A stretch of DNA of 64,000 bases from Ruania zhangjianzhongii. Lineage in GTDB: Bacteria > Actinomycetota > Actinomycetes > Actinomycetales > Beutenbergiaceae. A model generated the notes under the pieces. It saw only the letters and a program-made list of their open reading frames with translations, made no database searches and was not told where the DNA came from. The stretch is from positions 1,178,001 through 1,242,000 of the forward strand of contig NZ_CP042828.1 in the NCBI RefSeq assembly GCF_008000995.1, written 5' to 3'. Of this stretch, positions 42,486-51,595 are shown piece after piece (within the stretch, counting starts at the first letter, position 1; each line of letters begins with the position of its first letter). A program made the translations under genes and the position numbers.

Positions 42486-43361
42486 ATGGACGTCAACGGC
42501 AGGGTCGCCTTCATCACCGGGGCGGCGAGCGGGATCGGATTCGCCATCGCGACGGCGTTCGCCCGCGCGGGTGCGCACGTCGCGCTGGCGGACGTGGATG
42601 AGCAGGCGGTGCACCGCGCTGTCGCGCGGCTCCAGAGCCTCTCCCTGGAGCGTGAGGTGACCGCCGTCGTGCTCGATGTCCGGGACCGCGACGCCTTCGC
42701 ACAGGCTGCCGATGCGGTCGAAGAACGGCTCGGGCCGATCGAGATCCTGTGCAACAACGCAGGTGTGGGGTCCACAGTGCCGATCGCGGAACTGACCTAC
42801 GACACCTGGGACCTCGTCCTTGGGATCAACCTCGGTGGTGTGGTCAATGGGGTGCAGACCGTGCTGCCGCGGCTGCTCGCCCGCGGAGGTCCGGGCCACA
42901 TCGTCAACGTCGCCTCCGGTGCAGGCCTGGTACCGAGCGAGATCACCAGCTACGTCGCGTCGAAGTTTGCGGTGGTCGGACTGACCGAATCGCTGGCGCT
43001 GCAGCACGAGCTGGCCGCCGCGAGCATCGGCGTCACCGTCGTCTGCCCGGGCATCGTCCGCACCGAGGTGCTACGCAACAGTCGCGACCATGTCCAGGGC
43101 AGCTCCGCCGTCGACGATCACGGCCATGCCCTGCTCCAACGCTACGGGCTGGACCCGGCCATCGTGGGGGATCTGGTACTCGCCGGTATCCACACAGGCC
43201 AGCTCCACGTCCTCACCGACCGGTACATCGAACCGTTGCTGGAGCAGCGGGCCAAAGACCTGGCCGCAGCCTTGCCGGAGGAGACCGAACGGGACCGGGA
43301 GCTGGCCGAGCTGCTTCGCCAGCGGACCGCTGACCGCGTCCAGCGAGAGCCGGCGCGATGA
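42486..43361 (+). CDS. Short-chain dehydrogenase/reductase
   Basis: A 291-residue classical SDR. It has the cofactor loop TGAASGIGFA (11-20), Asp37 after the second strand (favouring NAD), CNNAGVG (about 90), catalytic Ser near VNVASGAG and YVASK (Tyr-x-x-x-Lys, about 158-162). The extended C-terminus (after 220) suits members acting on larger hydrophobic substrates. It is the first gene of an operon with the FAD monooxygenase (ATGA overlap), controlled by the TetR sites. Confidence 0.9.
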   Translation: MDVNGRVAFITGAASGIGFAIATAFARAGAHVALADVDEQAVHRAVARLQSLSLEREVTAVVLDVRDRDAFAQAADAVEERLGPIEILCNNAGVGSTVPIAELTYDTWDLVLGINLGGVVNGVQTVLPRLLARGGPGHIVNVASGAGLVPSEITSYVASKFAVVGLTESLALQHELAAASIGVTVVCPGIVRTEVLRNSRDHVQGSSAVDDHGHALLQRYGLDPAIVGDLVLAGIHTGQLHVLTDRYIEPLLEQRAKDLAAALPEETERDRELAELLRQRTADRVQREPAR

Positions 43362-44554
43362 GCGCGCGGGTGCTGATCGTCGGCGCTGGGGTTGCGGGGC
43401 AGGTCGCGGCCTACGAACTGGCTCGTGCTGGGGCCGAGGTCACCGTCCTCGAGCAGGCAGCAACCTTGCGGCGCACCGGGGGGCATGCGGTCGACCTCGC
43501 CGATGTGGCCACCGACATCATCGAGCGGATGGGGCTTCTCGACGCGGTCACCGCGGCCCGGGTCGATCGTGACCTTCTGGTCTTTCGCGAGGGCGCGTCG
43601 CGCCGCCTGGAGATGTCGCGGGTGAGCGCGGCGATCAGTGCGCGCCACATCGAGATCCAGCGTGAGGATCTGTGCGAGATCCTCTACGCCGGCAACCGAG
43701 CGGCAGTCGAGTACCGATTCGGCGACACGGTCACCGAGCTGGCCGAGCATGCTGACGGCGTCGACGTGACGTTTCGCGAGGGGAGGTCGGAGCGCTACGA
43801 CATCGTGATCGGCGCGGACGGGCTGCACTCCGTCGTCCGGCGGCTCGTCTTCGGGCCCGAGGCACAGTTCCGGCACGATCTCGGTGCAGCGCTGTCCGTG
43901 TTCAGCTATCCCAATCCAGGCATCCCGGACCGGCAGGTGCACGCTGTCGCCGACGTCGATCTGAGCGGATTCGTCTACCCGGTCGACGACGGCACGCAGG
44001 CCCGCGCACTGCTGCTGTTCCGGACCGCGGGGGAACCGCCGATCCACTACCGGGACCGCGCCGGACAGCTCGCTCGCGCGGTCGCTGCCGTCGAACTGCT
44101 CTCCGACCGGCTCCCGATCACTGCCGCCGCTGCCGAGGGTGCGGACGACTTCTACTACGACAGCATCGCGCAGATCCGGATGGACTCCTGGTCCTCCGCC
44201 CGCGTCGCCCTGGTCGGTGATGCCGGCTACTCGCCCGGTCCGGCCGTCGGTGGCGGTAATGCGGTGGCCGTGCTCGGCGGATATGTGCTCGCGTCCCAGC
44301 TCGCGCACCACAGCTTCGACAGTGCGCACGCGTTCAGTGCCACCGAGCAGGTCATGGCCCCGATCGTCAGTCAGGCGCGAAAGGTTGCGCCGAGCACGCT
44401 GCGCCAGCTCGTACCCACCGGGCGGCTCGGGGCCTGGTTGCTGCCCCGCGCGCTGCGTGCTCTCACGAGCCTTCCCGCGGGCCTGACCCAGAAGCTCGCC
44501 GCACTGGGCGCGAAGAGGGGCCGCACGCTCGCCGACTACGATCCCGAGGCCTGA
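43358..44554 (+). CDS. FAD-dependent monooxygenase (PHBH-like)
   Basis: A 398-residue flavoprotein hydroxylase of the aromatic hydroxylase/TetX type. The N-terminal GAGVAGQVAAYEL binds ADP. The DG motif is seen as GADGLHSVVR (about 160) and the GD motif as LVGDAGYSPGPAVGGGNAVA (about 285-305). With the co-transcribed SDR it should oxidise an aromatic or polyketide-like substrate, possibly for detoxification. The start overlaps the SDR stop codon. Confidence 0.9.
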   Translation: MSARVLIVGAGVAGQVAAYELARAGAEVTVLEQAATLRRTGGHAVDLADVATDIIERMGLLDAVTAARVDRDLLVFREGASRRLEMSRVSAAISARHIEIQREDLCEILYAGNRAAVEYRFGDTVTELAEHADGVDVTFREGRSERYDIVIGADGLHSVVRRLVFGPEAQFRHDLGAALSVFSYPNPGIPDRQVHAVADVDLSGFVYPVDDGTQARALLLFRTAGEPPIHYRDRAGQLARAVAAVELLSDRLPITAAAAEGADDFYYDSIAQIRMDSWSSARVALVGDAGYSPGPAVGGGNAVAVLGGYVLASQLAHHSFDSAHAFSATEQVMAPIVSQARKVAPSTLRQLVPTGRLGAWLLPRALRALTSLPAGLTQKLAALGAKRGRTLADYDPEA

Positions 44555-44560
44555 CCGACT

Positions 44561-45118
44561 TCAGCTCAGCAGCTCGCGGACCACCAGCTCGACGACTTCC
44601 TCGTGCGCACGGCCGGGGTGGCCGAAGTCCATGAAGTAGCTCGTCAGCCGCACGGAGACCGCGACCGCGGTGCGCGCATCGGCCTCCTCCGGTGAGCAGA
44701 ACTCGCCGAACAGGCCCCGCAGGTAGGCGGTCCGCTGCTGGTCCACGCGCGCGAGGACTTCGGCGGCCGCAACGTCTCTGCGGGCCCACTCCCGGATGGC
44801 CACCTCCGTGTCCACGCGCATCGTGACCCGGTCCGGAACATTGATCGCCAGTGCTAGTCGGCGCACCCGCTCGCGAGCCTCGTGTCCACTGTCGGCCTCG
44901 ACGACGGCGATGACTCCCTCGGTCACGTCCGTCTCCCAGGTGCTCAGCATCTCTGCGAGCAGCTGGTCGCGCCCGGAGAAGTAGCCGTAGAAGCCGCCCT
45001 TGGTCACCCCGAGCTGCGCTGCGATCGGTTCGACGCGGACGGCATCCACGCCGCCCGCGGCCAGCGCCTCCAGGCCGCGATCGATCCAGGACGTGCGCGG
45101 TGTTCGTGCGTGAGCCAT
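44561..45118 (-). CDS. TetR-family regulator
   Basis: A 185-residue TetR repressor with helix-turn-helix around 15-60 (EPIAAQLGVTKGGFYGYFSG). It is convergent with the monooxygenase (6-bp gap) and divergent from the DUF2867-like gene. The gap contains two matching 16-bp palindromes, so autoregulation and control of that gene are likely. MAHARTPRTSW at 45118 is the start; the longer frame upstream runs through the operators. Confidence 0.9.
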   Translation of the reverse strand: MAHARTPRTSWIDRGLEALAAGGVDAVRVEPIAAQLGVTKGGFYGYFSGRDQLLAEMLSTWETDVTEGVIAVVEADSGHEARERVRRLALAINVPDRVTMRVDTEVAIREWARRDVAAAEVLARVDQQRTAYLRGLFGEFCSPEEADARTAVAVSVRLTSYFMDFGHPGRAHEEVVELVVRELLS

Positions 45119-45133
45119 GATCGCCAGCCTATC

Positions 45134-45184
45134 TGTACGGCTGCGTATATTCTTGCTAAGATGCCTTCTATACGGCAGCGTATA
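45134..45184. promoter_or_regulatory. Two TetR operator-like palindromes
   Basis: TATACG-GCAG-CGTATA (45169-45184) is a perfect palindrome. TGTACG-GCTG-CGTATA (45134-45149) differs by one base per arm region. The centres are 35 bp apart between divergent genes. Confidence 0.7.
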
Positions 45185-45198
45185 GAAAGGAGGGGCGG

Positions 45199-46242
45199 AT
45201 GCCCAGGATCGATACAGCGACGTTTCGCTGCCAACCGTGGCGGATCCACGAGTTCGCCTCCGACTTCCAGGTCGAAGACGTGTGGTGGATCCCGACCCCC
45301 GGAGCCGGCCGAGATGATTTTGCCCGGGTGCGGGCCGCCGTCGAGAAGGGTGGCGACCTCGACACGTTCGGTCCGCTGACCCGCGGTCTTTTCGCCGTGC
45401 GCTGGTGGCTGGGTGCTCGGCTGGGCTGGGACCGGCCCGGCAGCGGGCTCGAGGAACGGGTGCCCTCGCTGCGTCACCGGCTGCCCGCAGACCTCGAGGC
45501 GGCCGCAACCGGCGAACCGGGCCTCCTGTCGCCGGTCTATGCCACCGACCGGGAAGCAGTCTCGGAGATGGCCAGCAGCACGGTGCATGCTCTCCTGCAT
45601 CTCGGTTGGCCCGAGGGTGGTGAACCAGGCCTCCTCGTCACCGTCCTGACCAGGACGAGCGGCCGGATGGGAGCGCTCTACCTGCGCGCGATCGCCCCCT
45701 TTCGGCACCTGATCGTCTGGCCCGCGCTGACCGCCTCCTGGGAACGAGCCTGGCGCGATCGCGAACCGGTATCCGGGGCTCTCGGCCGGCGCGCGGTTGA
45801 CCCCCGCTCGCTGGAGCTGCTGGATCTGAGCCCTGACTACGCCGACGAGTTCGTGCTCACCACCACCGCTCCCGATGGCGCCCGAGACTGGGCGAGGGCC
45901 ATGTTCGAGGAGTCGATCGACCGGAAGAGCCGGAGGCTGATCTTCGAGACCCTCCTCCGGATGCAGATCGCACCCGACGGTACTGCCGGGACGATCGCCG
46001 GCTGGCAGGTGATCTCCGCATCCGGCACGCACGTGCTGATGGGGGCAGCCGGCCGGCTGCTGGACTGCCGGCTGCTGGTGCACCGGGCCGGCGACCAGGT
46101 GCGGCTGATCACGGCGATGCGATACCGCCGTCGCCGTGGACGGCTGGTGTGGACCGTGCTCAGCCACCAGCACCGCGGACTCGCACCTGGGCTGCTGCGG
46201 CAGGCCGCCGGTCGGCTGGCCGCTGCCGCGCGCCTGGTCTAG
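45199..46242 (+). CDS. DUF2867-like protein, apparently duplicated domain
   Basis: A 347-residue protein. The first half (about 1-195) resembles DUF2867 proteins, with an ending GALYLRAIAPFRHLIVWPAL like the domain's usual GRLYW-LPFHR tail. The second half (about 205-347) has a similar layout, ending VLSHQHRGLAPGLLRQA. DUF2867 folds are START/SRPBCC-like and often sit next to redox enzymes. Function is unknown. AAAGGAGG precedes the ATG, and it is controlled by the divergent TetR. Confidence 0.6.
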   Translation: MPRIDTATFRCQPWRIHEFASDFQVEDVWWIPTPGAGRDDFARVRAAVEKGGDLDTFGPLTRGLFAVRWWLGARLGWDRPGSGLEERVPSLRHRLPADLEAAATGEPGLLSPVYATDREAVSEMASSTVHALLHLGWPEGGEPGLLVTVLTRTSGRMGALYLRAIAPFRHLIVWPALTASWERAWRDREPVSGALGRRAVDPRSLELLDLSPDYADEFVLTTTAPDGARDWARAMFEESIDRKSRRLIFETLLRMQIAPDGTAGTIAGWQVISASGTHVLMGAAGRLLDCRLLVHRAGDQVRLITAMRYRRRRGRLVWTVLSHQHRGLAPGLLRQAAGRLAAAARLV

Positions 46243-46370
46243 TCCAGCGCCCAGGGCGGCCGCCGGTAGAGCCCTCCGAATGTTAGACCCCTGTACAGCA
46301 CCGACCTGTTCGGGTGTATGTTGCTGGGTGCAGGCGGGGTCGCCTGCGCGACTTCGGGGAGAAACCTGTG

Positions 46371-49300
46371 ATGCAGACGGTTCGGCCTGGGCCTGCGACG
46401 CGACGACGCGGAGACTCCGGGCGAGCAGGGAAGGCCCGCGCTGGTGCCGCCGCGCTCGGCGCCGGTGCCTTGGTCCTGCTCGGTGCAGTCGCGCCGGCTG
46501 CGGCAGCGGGTGCCACCTGGTACGTGGACGCGGCGAACGGCGCGGACACGCCAGACTGCGGCGAGCAGGCCAGTGCCGCGTGCGCCACGATCGGTGCAGC
46601 GCTCGATCAGTCGACCGCTGATGACACGGTCTCCATCGCGCCAGGGACCTATGTGGAGTCCTTGGTGCTGAGCTCCCCGGTCGCCCTCGTGGGGAGCGCG
46701 GATGCTGTGCTCGTCTCCGACGGAGCGGGTCCCGCCGTCTCGGTCCAGGGCGCCGGCATCGCGAGCGTCACCGGGCTGACCATCTCACCCGACCTGGACG
46801 GGCTCGAGTACGCGGTGGTGGCGGACGGCGGTAGCACCGTCGAACTGACTCAGGTGAGCATCGAGCACCAGGACGGCGCTACCGAGCTCGGCCCCGGAGT
46901 CCGCGCGCAGAACAACAGCTCAGTGGTTCTCACCGACACCGCTGTCCAGGCTGCCGGTTCCCTCGATCCGGACGGTGGCGAACCGCGAGTCGGCGTCAGC
47001 GCCAGCAACGGCAGCGACCTGACGATCGCGAGCAGTATCATCACGCCCGCTACAGCCGCGGGAGACGACGAGACCGGGTCGTTCGCGGGCATCATGCTGG
47101 GCGGGTTCACCGACACTGGTGGCCCGAGCACACTGACCATGACCGGGTCCACTGTGTCCGCCGGTGGCTTCGCCAACGTGTTGATCTTCCAGGGCTCTGC
47201 AACCATCGCGGACACCTCGATCCCCGCGTCCGAACCAGCCAGCACTGCCGGTGGGTATGGGATCAGTATCTTCGATGGCAGCGTGGACGTCACGGGTGGT
47301 GAGATCACCGGTCACGCAGGAGGGGGAATCGTGCACGGCGGTATGGCCGGCCCATTGGGTCTGGCGCAGGTGACCGTGAACGGCACGAGGATCGCCGATA
47401 ACGGCACCGATGGTGAGGCCAGGACCGGCGGCATCGCGATGCTCAGGCAAGACGCCACCACTGGTCCGGTCGGATCGCTCGACGTGACGAATGCCCACCT
47501 GATCGACAACTCCAACGCGATCGTGACCCACGGTGTGCCGACCACGGTGACCGCCTCGGACATCTCCGGCAGCAGCAGCGGCATCGTGGCTCAAGATGCT
47601 GACCTCGCCGTGATGGATAGTCAGCTGGTGGGTGACAGCGCAGCCGCTGATCAGCTCGACAGCGGGGTGAGATCCGGCAATCGCGGCGAAGAGCCGGTCA
47701 CGCTCACCATCACCGACACCGAGATCTCGAACTATCCGGTCGGACTGTCCGCCTCCGCGGTGAGAGTCGACGTGAGTGCCAGCACGATCGCAGACAACTA
47801 CGGCGCCGGGATCGTCGCGCAGCCTGGCGTTGTGCCCGAGAATCCGGACGCCGGTGATATGAGCATCAGTGACACGGAGATCACCGGCAATGGCTCGCTG
47901 GGGGTGGGCCCCTTCGGTGCCGGCCTGGTGATCGGCGGTGGTTCCTTCACTGCCACGGGGGTGACGATCGCTGACAACTCCAACGGAATGATCGTGGGCA
48001 CCGGCGACGTGACCCTGGCGGACAGTTCGGTGACCGGCAGTGGCGCCGATGCGCCCGACGATGAGGCAGCGGCCGGTTTCGGCATCCTCAGCCTCGACGG
48101 CTCGAGCAATCCCGATGCTGACTTCACCATCACCGGCAGTGAGATCTCCGGTAATCGCGCCGGTTTGGGACTGGCTCGCTCGACCGTGGTGCGCAACAGC
48201 ACGATCGCAGACAACACCTGGTACGGGATCAACGCCCAGGCACAGACTCCGGGAGCGACCATCTACCTGACGCTGTCCGCCAGCACGATGACCGGCAACG
48301 GCACTGAAGCCAATCCGGAAGCAGACGCTCCGCCGTTCGGACTGGGGATCGGCCCCGGGGTTCAGACTCTGCTGGCGGGCAGTGTCCTTGCTAGTCCCTC
48401 GGCTGGGAGTGCGTGCTACGTCGACGGTTCCAGCGGCGTCCTCACCGACGGCGGCTACAACGTGGTCTCCGACGCCACCTGTGCCTTGACCGAGGACACC
48501 AGCCTGGCGGATACGGACCCGCTGCTCGGCGTGCTCGGCGACAACGGGGGTACCACCCAGACGGTGCTGCCGGCTGTGGATTCTCCGGCGGTGGACCTGA
48601 TCCCCGTGGGCAGTACCGCTCCTGGCACAGCCCTGGAGCTGTGCCTCGAGGGCAGCATGGACCAGCGGGGAGCGGGGTTCACCCGGCCCGTCGGCCAAGC
48701 CTGTGACGCTGGGGCCGTCGAGGTGGTGTTTGAGCCGGCGCAGATCACCACGGAGACGTTGCCGGGCGGGATCGTCGGACAGGCCTACACCGGGCTCGTT
48801 GAAGCCACCGGTGGTGCGGGCGAGCCGTACTCGTGGGCGGTGACCGAGGGCGACCTGCCGGATGGGCTGGAGCTGGATGCGGCCACCGGCGAGATCACCG
48901 GGCAGCCGACCGAGGCGGGCACGTTCGAGTTCTCGATCCAGGTCGACGGCGTGACCTCCGCAGACTTCTCCGTCACCGTGCTGCCGGAGCTGGTCATCGT
49001 CACGGACACGCTGCCCGAGGGCACAGTGGGGGAGCCGTACACGGCGACCCTGGAGGCCACCGGCGGCGATGGCGGCCCGTATACCTGGGGCATCGACTCC
49101 GGTGACCTGCCCGAGGGCCTCGAGCTGGATGCTGCCACCGGCGAGATCACCGGGACGCCCACGTCGGCCGAGAGCTACACCTTCACCGTCGTGGTCGGCG
49201 ATCCGGTGTACAAGGAGTTCACCCTCGAGGTAGTACCTGCCGAGCAGGAGGAGACGCCGCCACCCGAGGAGACCGCGCCACCCGAGGAGACCGCGCCGCC

Positions 49301-49475
49301 TGCGGACACGCCGGACGAACCGGGCGACGAGGCTCCGGCAGCCGAGGACGGCGAGCTGGCGGTCAGCGGCATCGAGGCACCGCTGACCGGGCTGGCGGTC
49401 GCCGCCCTGGCCCTGCTGATGGGCTCGCTGCTGCTGGTGCTGCGCAAGGCCGGGCGACTCAACCTGGACCGGTGA
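46371..49475 (+). CDS. Cell-surface beta-helix protein with two Ig-like domains and C-terminal anchor
   Basis: A 1,034-residue exported protein. It has an Ala-rich signal peptide (about 22-50), a long right-handed parallel beta-helix (about 50-700) starting ATWYVDAANGAD with many short xTIxxN-type turns, and a choice-of-anchor-Q-like end (QRGAGFTRPVGQACDAGAVE). Two putative Ig (He_PIG) domains follow (about 780-860 and 870-945: GLELDAATGEITG in each), then a PPEET-repeat linker. The end is LAVSG (996-1000), a membrane helix and RKAGRLNLDR, which looks like a sortase signal with Ser in place of Thr. Role is probably adhesion or polysaccharide binding. The ATG at 46371 follows GGGGAGAAA. Confidence 0.85.
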   Translation: MQTVRPGPATRRRGDSGRAGKARAGAAALGAGALVLLGAVAPAAAAGATWYVDAANGADTPDCGEQASAACATIGAALDQSTADDTVSIAPGTYVESLVLSSPVALVGSADAVLVSDGAGPAVSVQGAGIASVTGLTISPDLDGLEYAVVADGGSTVELTQVSIEHQDGATELGPGVRAQNNSSVVLTDTAVQAAGSLDPDGGEPRVGVSASNGSDLTIASSIITPATAAGDDETGSFAGIMLGGFTDTGGPSTLTMTGSTVSAGGFANVLIFQGSATIADTSIPASEPASTAGGYGISIFDGSVDVTGGEITGHAGGGIVHGGMAGPLGLAQVTVNGTRIADNGTDGEARTGGIAMLRQDATTGPVGSLDVTNAHLIDNSNAIVTHGVPTTVTASDISGSSSGIVAQDADLAVMDSQLVGDSAAADQLDSGVRSGNRGEEPVTLTITDTEISNYPVGLSASAVRVDVSASTIADNYGAGIVAQPGVVPENPDAGDMSISDTEITGNGSLGVGPFGAGLVIGGGSFTATGVTIADNSNGMIVGTGDVTLADSSVTGSGADAPDDEAAAGFGILSLDGSSNPDADFTITGSEISGNRAGLGLARSTVVRNSTIADNTWYGINAQAQTPGATIYLTLSASTMTGNGTEANPEADAPPFGLGIGPGVQTLLAGSVLASPSAGSACYVDGSSGVLTDGGYNVVSDATCALTEDTSLADTDPLLGVLGDNGGTTQTVLPAVDSPAVDLIPVGSTAPGTALELCLEGSMDQRGAGFTRPVGQACDAGAVEVVFEPAQITTETLPGGIVGQAYTGLVEATGGAGEPYSWAVTEGDLPDGLELDAATGEITGQPTEAGTFEFSIQVDGVTSADFSVTVLPELVIVTDTLPEGTVGEPYTATLEATGGDGGPYTWGIDSGDLPEGLELDAATGEITGTPTSAESYTFTVVVGDPVYKEFTLEVVPAEQEETPPPEETAPPEETAPPADTPDEPGDEAPAAEDGELAVSGIEAPLTGLAVAALALLMGSLLLVLRKAGRLNLDR

Positions 49476-49511
49476 GCTCCGCCGTCGAGCAGGGGTGCGC
49501 CGGAAAGCCCG

Positions 49512-50348
49512 CTACCAGGCCGGCACCACCTCGATACCGGCGCGCTGCAGCGCGCGGTGGAACACGTCGTCGCGGAGCAGTCGTAGCTCCCAGAGGCGCT
49601 TGCGGGCCTCGGCGGCGGGCAGCCACTGGGCGGCAGAGGCCGGGGACGGGTGCAGCATCAGCTCCGAGGTTCCGGCGGGCAGTCGCCGCAGCTGGTGCAG
49701 CACCTCTGTGCGCAACTGCCCGTAGCTGAGCACCATCCGGCCGGGGAGCCACGAGCTCACCAGCAGTTCCGGGAGCCGCACCCGCAGCGCGTCCGCCTGC
49801 TGGACGGCACTGCGGTGCGCCCGGCGCAGCCCGCGCACCGCGAGGGTGACCGTGCGCTGCAGAGTGCGCGGGAGACGGAAGTCGAGGTCGTGGGCCGCGC
49901 AGAAGTCGACCGCTGCCGTGGCCAGCGATCGCCCGCGGAGCCCGTACAGGCTGCCCGAGTGCGAGTCCAAACCGGTGGGCTGCAGTCCGGCCTGGTGCAT
50001 CCAGCGGAGCTGGGCGAACAGCTCAGTGGTCAGATCGGTCAGTGTGGCCCCGCGCTCCGCGACTCCAGCGTCGACCGGGAAGGTCCCATCCCGGCCGGTC
50101 AGTGACCGGACCTCGGGGGACAGCGGCCGCCATGGCGGCATCTCCCGCGAGGAGGAGAGCGTCAGGTGCAGGCGCGGTGCGGGCAGGCCGGCTTGCCGGA
50201 TCCGGTGGACGGCGTCCTGCGCGGCGCAGGCCACCGGGATCAGTGTGGTGGCCGAGATCAGCCCCTCGCGCAGCAGCTCGACGATGGTCGCGTTCGTGTC
50301 CGGATCGACGCCGAGGTCGTCAGCGGTGATCACGAGCCTGCGCTCCAT
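49512..50348 (-). CDS. ChbG/HpnK (YdjC-like) carbohydrate deacetylase
   Basis: A 278-residue deacetylase of the YdjC family, which removes acetyl groups from chito-oligosaccharides or glycolipid sugars. It has the N-terminal LVITADDLGVDPDTN (metal-binding Asp pair), the LHLTLSSSR region (the usual LHL metal motif), LDSHSGSL and late ELMLHPSP. The frame is open 43 codons upstream without similarity, so MERRLVITADD at 50348 is taken. It could act with the chitin-binding glycosidase at the left edge, but no linkage is shown. Confidence 0.88.
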   Translation of the reverse strand: MERRLVITADDLGVDPDTNATIVELLREGLISATTLIPVACAAQDAVHRIRQAGLPAPRLHLTLSSSREMPPWRPLSPEVRSLTGRDGTFPVDAGVAERGATLTDLTTELFAQLRWMHQAGLQPTGLDSHSGSLYGLRGRSLATAAVDFCAAHDLDFRLPRTLQRTVTLAVRGLRRAHRSAVQQADALRVRLPELLVSSWLPGRMVLSYGQLRTEVLHQLRRLPAGTSELMLHPSPASAAQWLPAAEARKRLWELRLLRDDVFHRALQRAGIEVVPAW

Positions 50349-50513
50349 CGGGGCCTCTCGAGTGGGGGACTGGGACCTTTTCCAGGATACGCGGCGATCG
50401 GGCGCGGAAACTCCTCGCAGTTTTCGCGTGACAGCTGCCCGCCGGGCCAGTCGTACCCAGTGTTGGACCGCTTGCACATCAGGTGTGCACGGGAGACCAG
50501 AGGAGGCAGGAAG

Positions 50514-50618
50514 ATGTGGACTGAGTCAACACGGGGAGTGCTGGTGCTGCGGCTGGCGATCCTCGCGGGCCTGACCGCGATGCTGACCGTGAACGTGCTG
50601 AGCGGGATCGGCTTCTAG
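50514..50618 (+). CDS. 34-residue single-helix membrane peptide
   Basis: A short ORF, MWTESTRGVLVLRL followed by a hydrophobic helix ending NVLSGIGF. The strong AGGAGG-type ribosome-binding site 8 bp upstream supports translation. It precedes fdhD by 55 bp. The helix (about 9-30) is the only feature. Not recognised; absence from other annotation would not be surprising at this size. Confidence 0.5.
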   Translation: MWTESTRGVLVLRLAILAGLTAMLTVNVLSGIGF

Positions 50619-50672
50619 ACCCTTCCCACCCTGCACTGTCCCGGCGATCAGTGGCGGTGTACCGTCGCTGCC

Positions 50673-51521
50673 ATGGGTCGCATCACCACGCGCCGCACGG
50701 TGGTGAAGATCACCGTCGGCGGCCAGGCGCGCCACCGCCAGGACACCCTCGCGGTGGAGGAGCCGTTGGAGCTCCGGGTCTCCGGAGAGCCGCTCGCCGT
50801 CACGATGCGCACCCCCGGGCACGATGTCGAGCTCGCCGCCGGGTTTCTCGTCTCCGAGGGGATCGTGGCCCGCGGTGAGCAGTTCCACACCGCGATCCAC
50901 TGCGGCGGACCGGGCACCGGCGGAGGCGAGAACACCTACAACGTGCTCGATATCGCCCTCGCCCCTGGCGTTGCTCCGCCACCGCCGGAGGCAGCGCGCG
51001 CCTTCTACACCACCAGTTCCTGCGGCCTGTGCGGCAAGCGCAGCATCGAGGCCGTCCGCACTGTCTCGAGCTTCGACGTGGCCGCCGACGCCACCCGGAT
51101 CGGTGCCGAGCGGCTGGTCACCTTTCCGGATCGGCTGCGCGAGCAGCAGGCGGTGTTCGACAAGACCGGCGGGCTGCACGCGGCGGGCCTGTTCGACGCC
51201 GCCACTGGGGAGCTGCTCGTGGTGCGGGAGGATGTGGGGCGGCATAACGCGGTCGACAAAGTGGTCGGCTGGGCGCTGCTGAACAACCACCTCCCGCTGA
51301 CCGGCACGGTGCTGCAGGTCTCCGGCCGGGCCAGCTTCGAGCTGGTGCAGAAGGCGGTGATGGCCGGTATCCCGATGCTCACCGCCGTCTCCGCGGCGTC
51401 CTCGCTCGCGGTGGACCTGGCGGAGGAGGCGGGCCTGACCCTGATCGGGTTCCTGCGCGGGGACTCGATGAACGTGTACTCCCATCCGCAGCGGGTCGAC
51501 GGCGGAGCTACCGCGCCGTAG
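50673..51521 (+). CDS. fdhD: Formate dehydrogenase accessory sulfurtransferase FdhD
   Basis: Transfers sulfur from IscS to the molybdopterin cofactor of formate dehydrogenase; cytoplasmic, and essential for activity in E. coli. The 282 residues include ELAAGFLVSEGIV, the Cys-x-x-Cys loop SSCGLCGKRSIE (about 114-118), LFDAATGELLVVREDVGRHNAVDKV and the C-terminal GDSMNVYSHPQR. It fits the selenoprotein-type formate dehydrogenase encoded at 59.6-64 kb. The last nine codons and the stop lie in the first copy of a 36-bp dispersed repeat. Confidence 0.95.
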   Translation: MGRITTRRTVVKITVGGQARHRQDTLAVEEPLELRVSGEPLAVTMRTPGHDVELAAGFLVSEGIVARGEQFHTAIHCGGPGTGGGENTYNVLDIALAPGVAPPPPEAARAFYTTSSCGLCGKRSIEAVRTVSSFDVAADATRIGAERLVTFPDRLREQQAVFDKTGGLHAAGLFDAATGELLVVREDVGRHNAVDKVVGWALLNNHLPLTGTVLQVSGRASFELVQKAVMAGIPMLTAVSAASSLAVDLAEEAGLTLIGFLRGDSMNVYSHPQRVDGGATAP

Positions 51522-51529
51522 GTCGGCTC
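51494..51529 (+). repeat. 36-bp dispersed repeat, copy 1 (fdhD 3' end)
   Basis: GGTCGACGGCG, ten variable bases, then GCCGTAGGTCGGC plus CTC-like end. The TAG within it is the fdhD stop codon. ACGGCG/CGCCGT can pair as a small hairpin. Copies at 52262-52297 and 53943-53978 have the same length. Confidence 0.7.
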
Positions 51530-51595
51530 ACCGGTCGTGGGTGCGCGGAGCGCGCCGGAGGCGTACACCCAGCGTCGGCATGGAACACTGGAACT

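Noticed and set aside
46920-48698. A 592-codon minus-strand frame opposite the beta-helix gene
   Set aside because: No recognisable motif; composition follows antisense of a repetitive gene.
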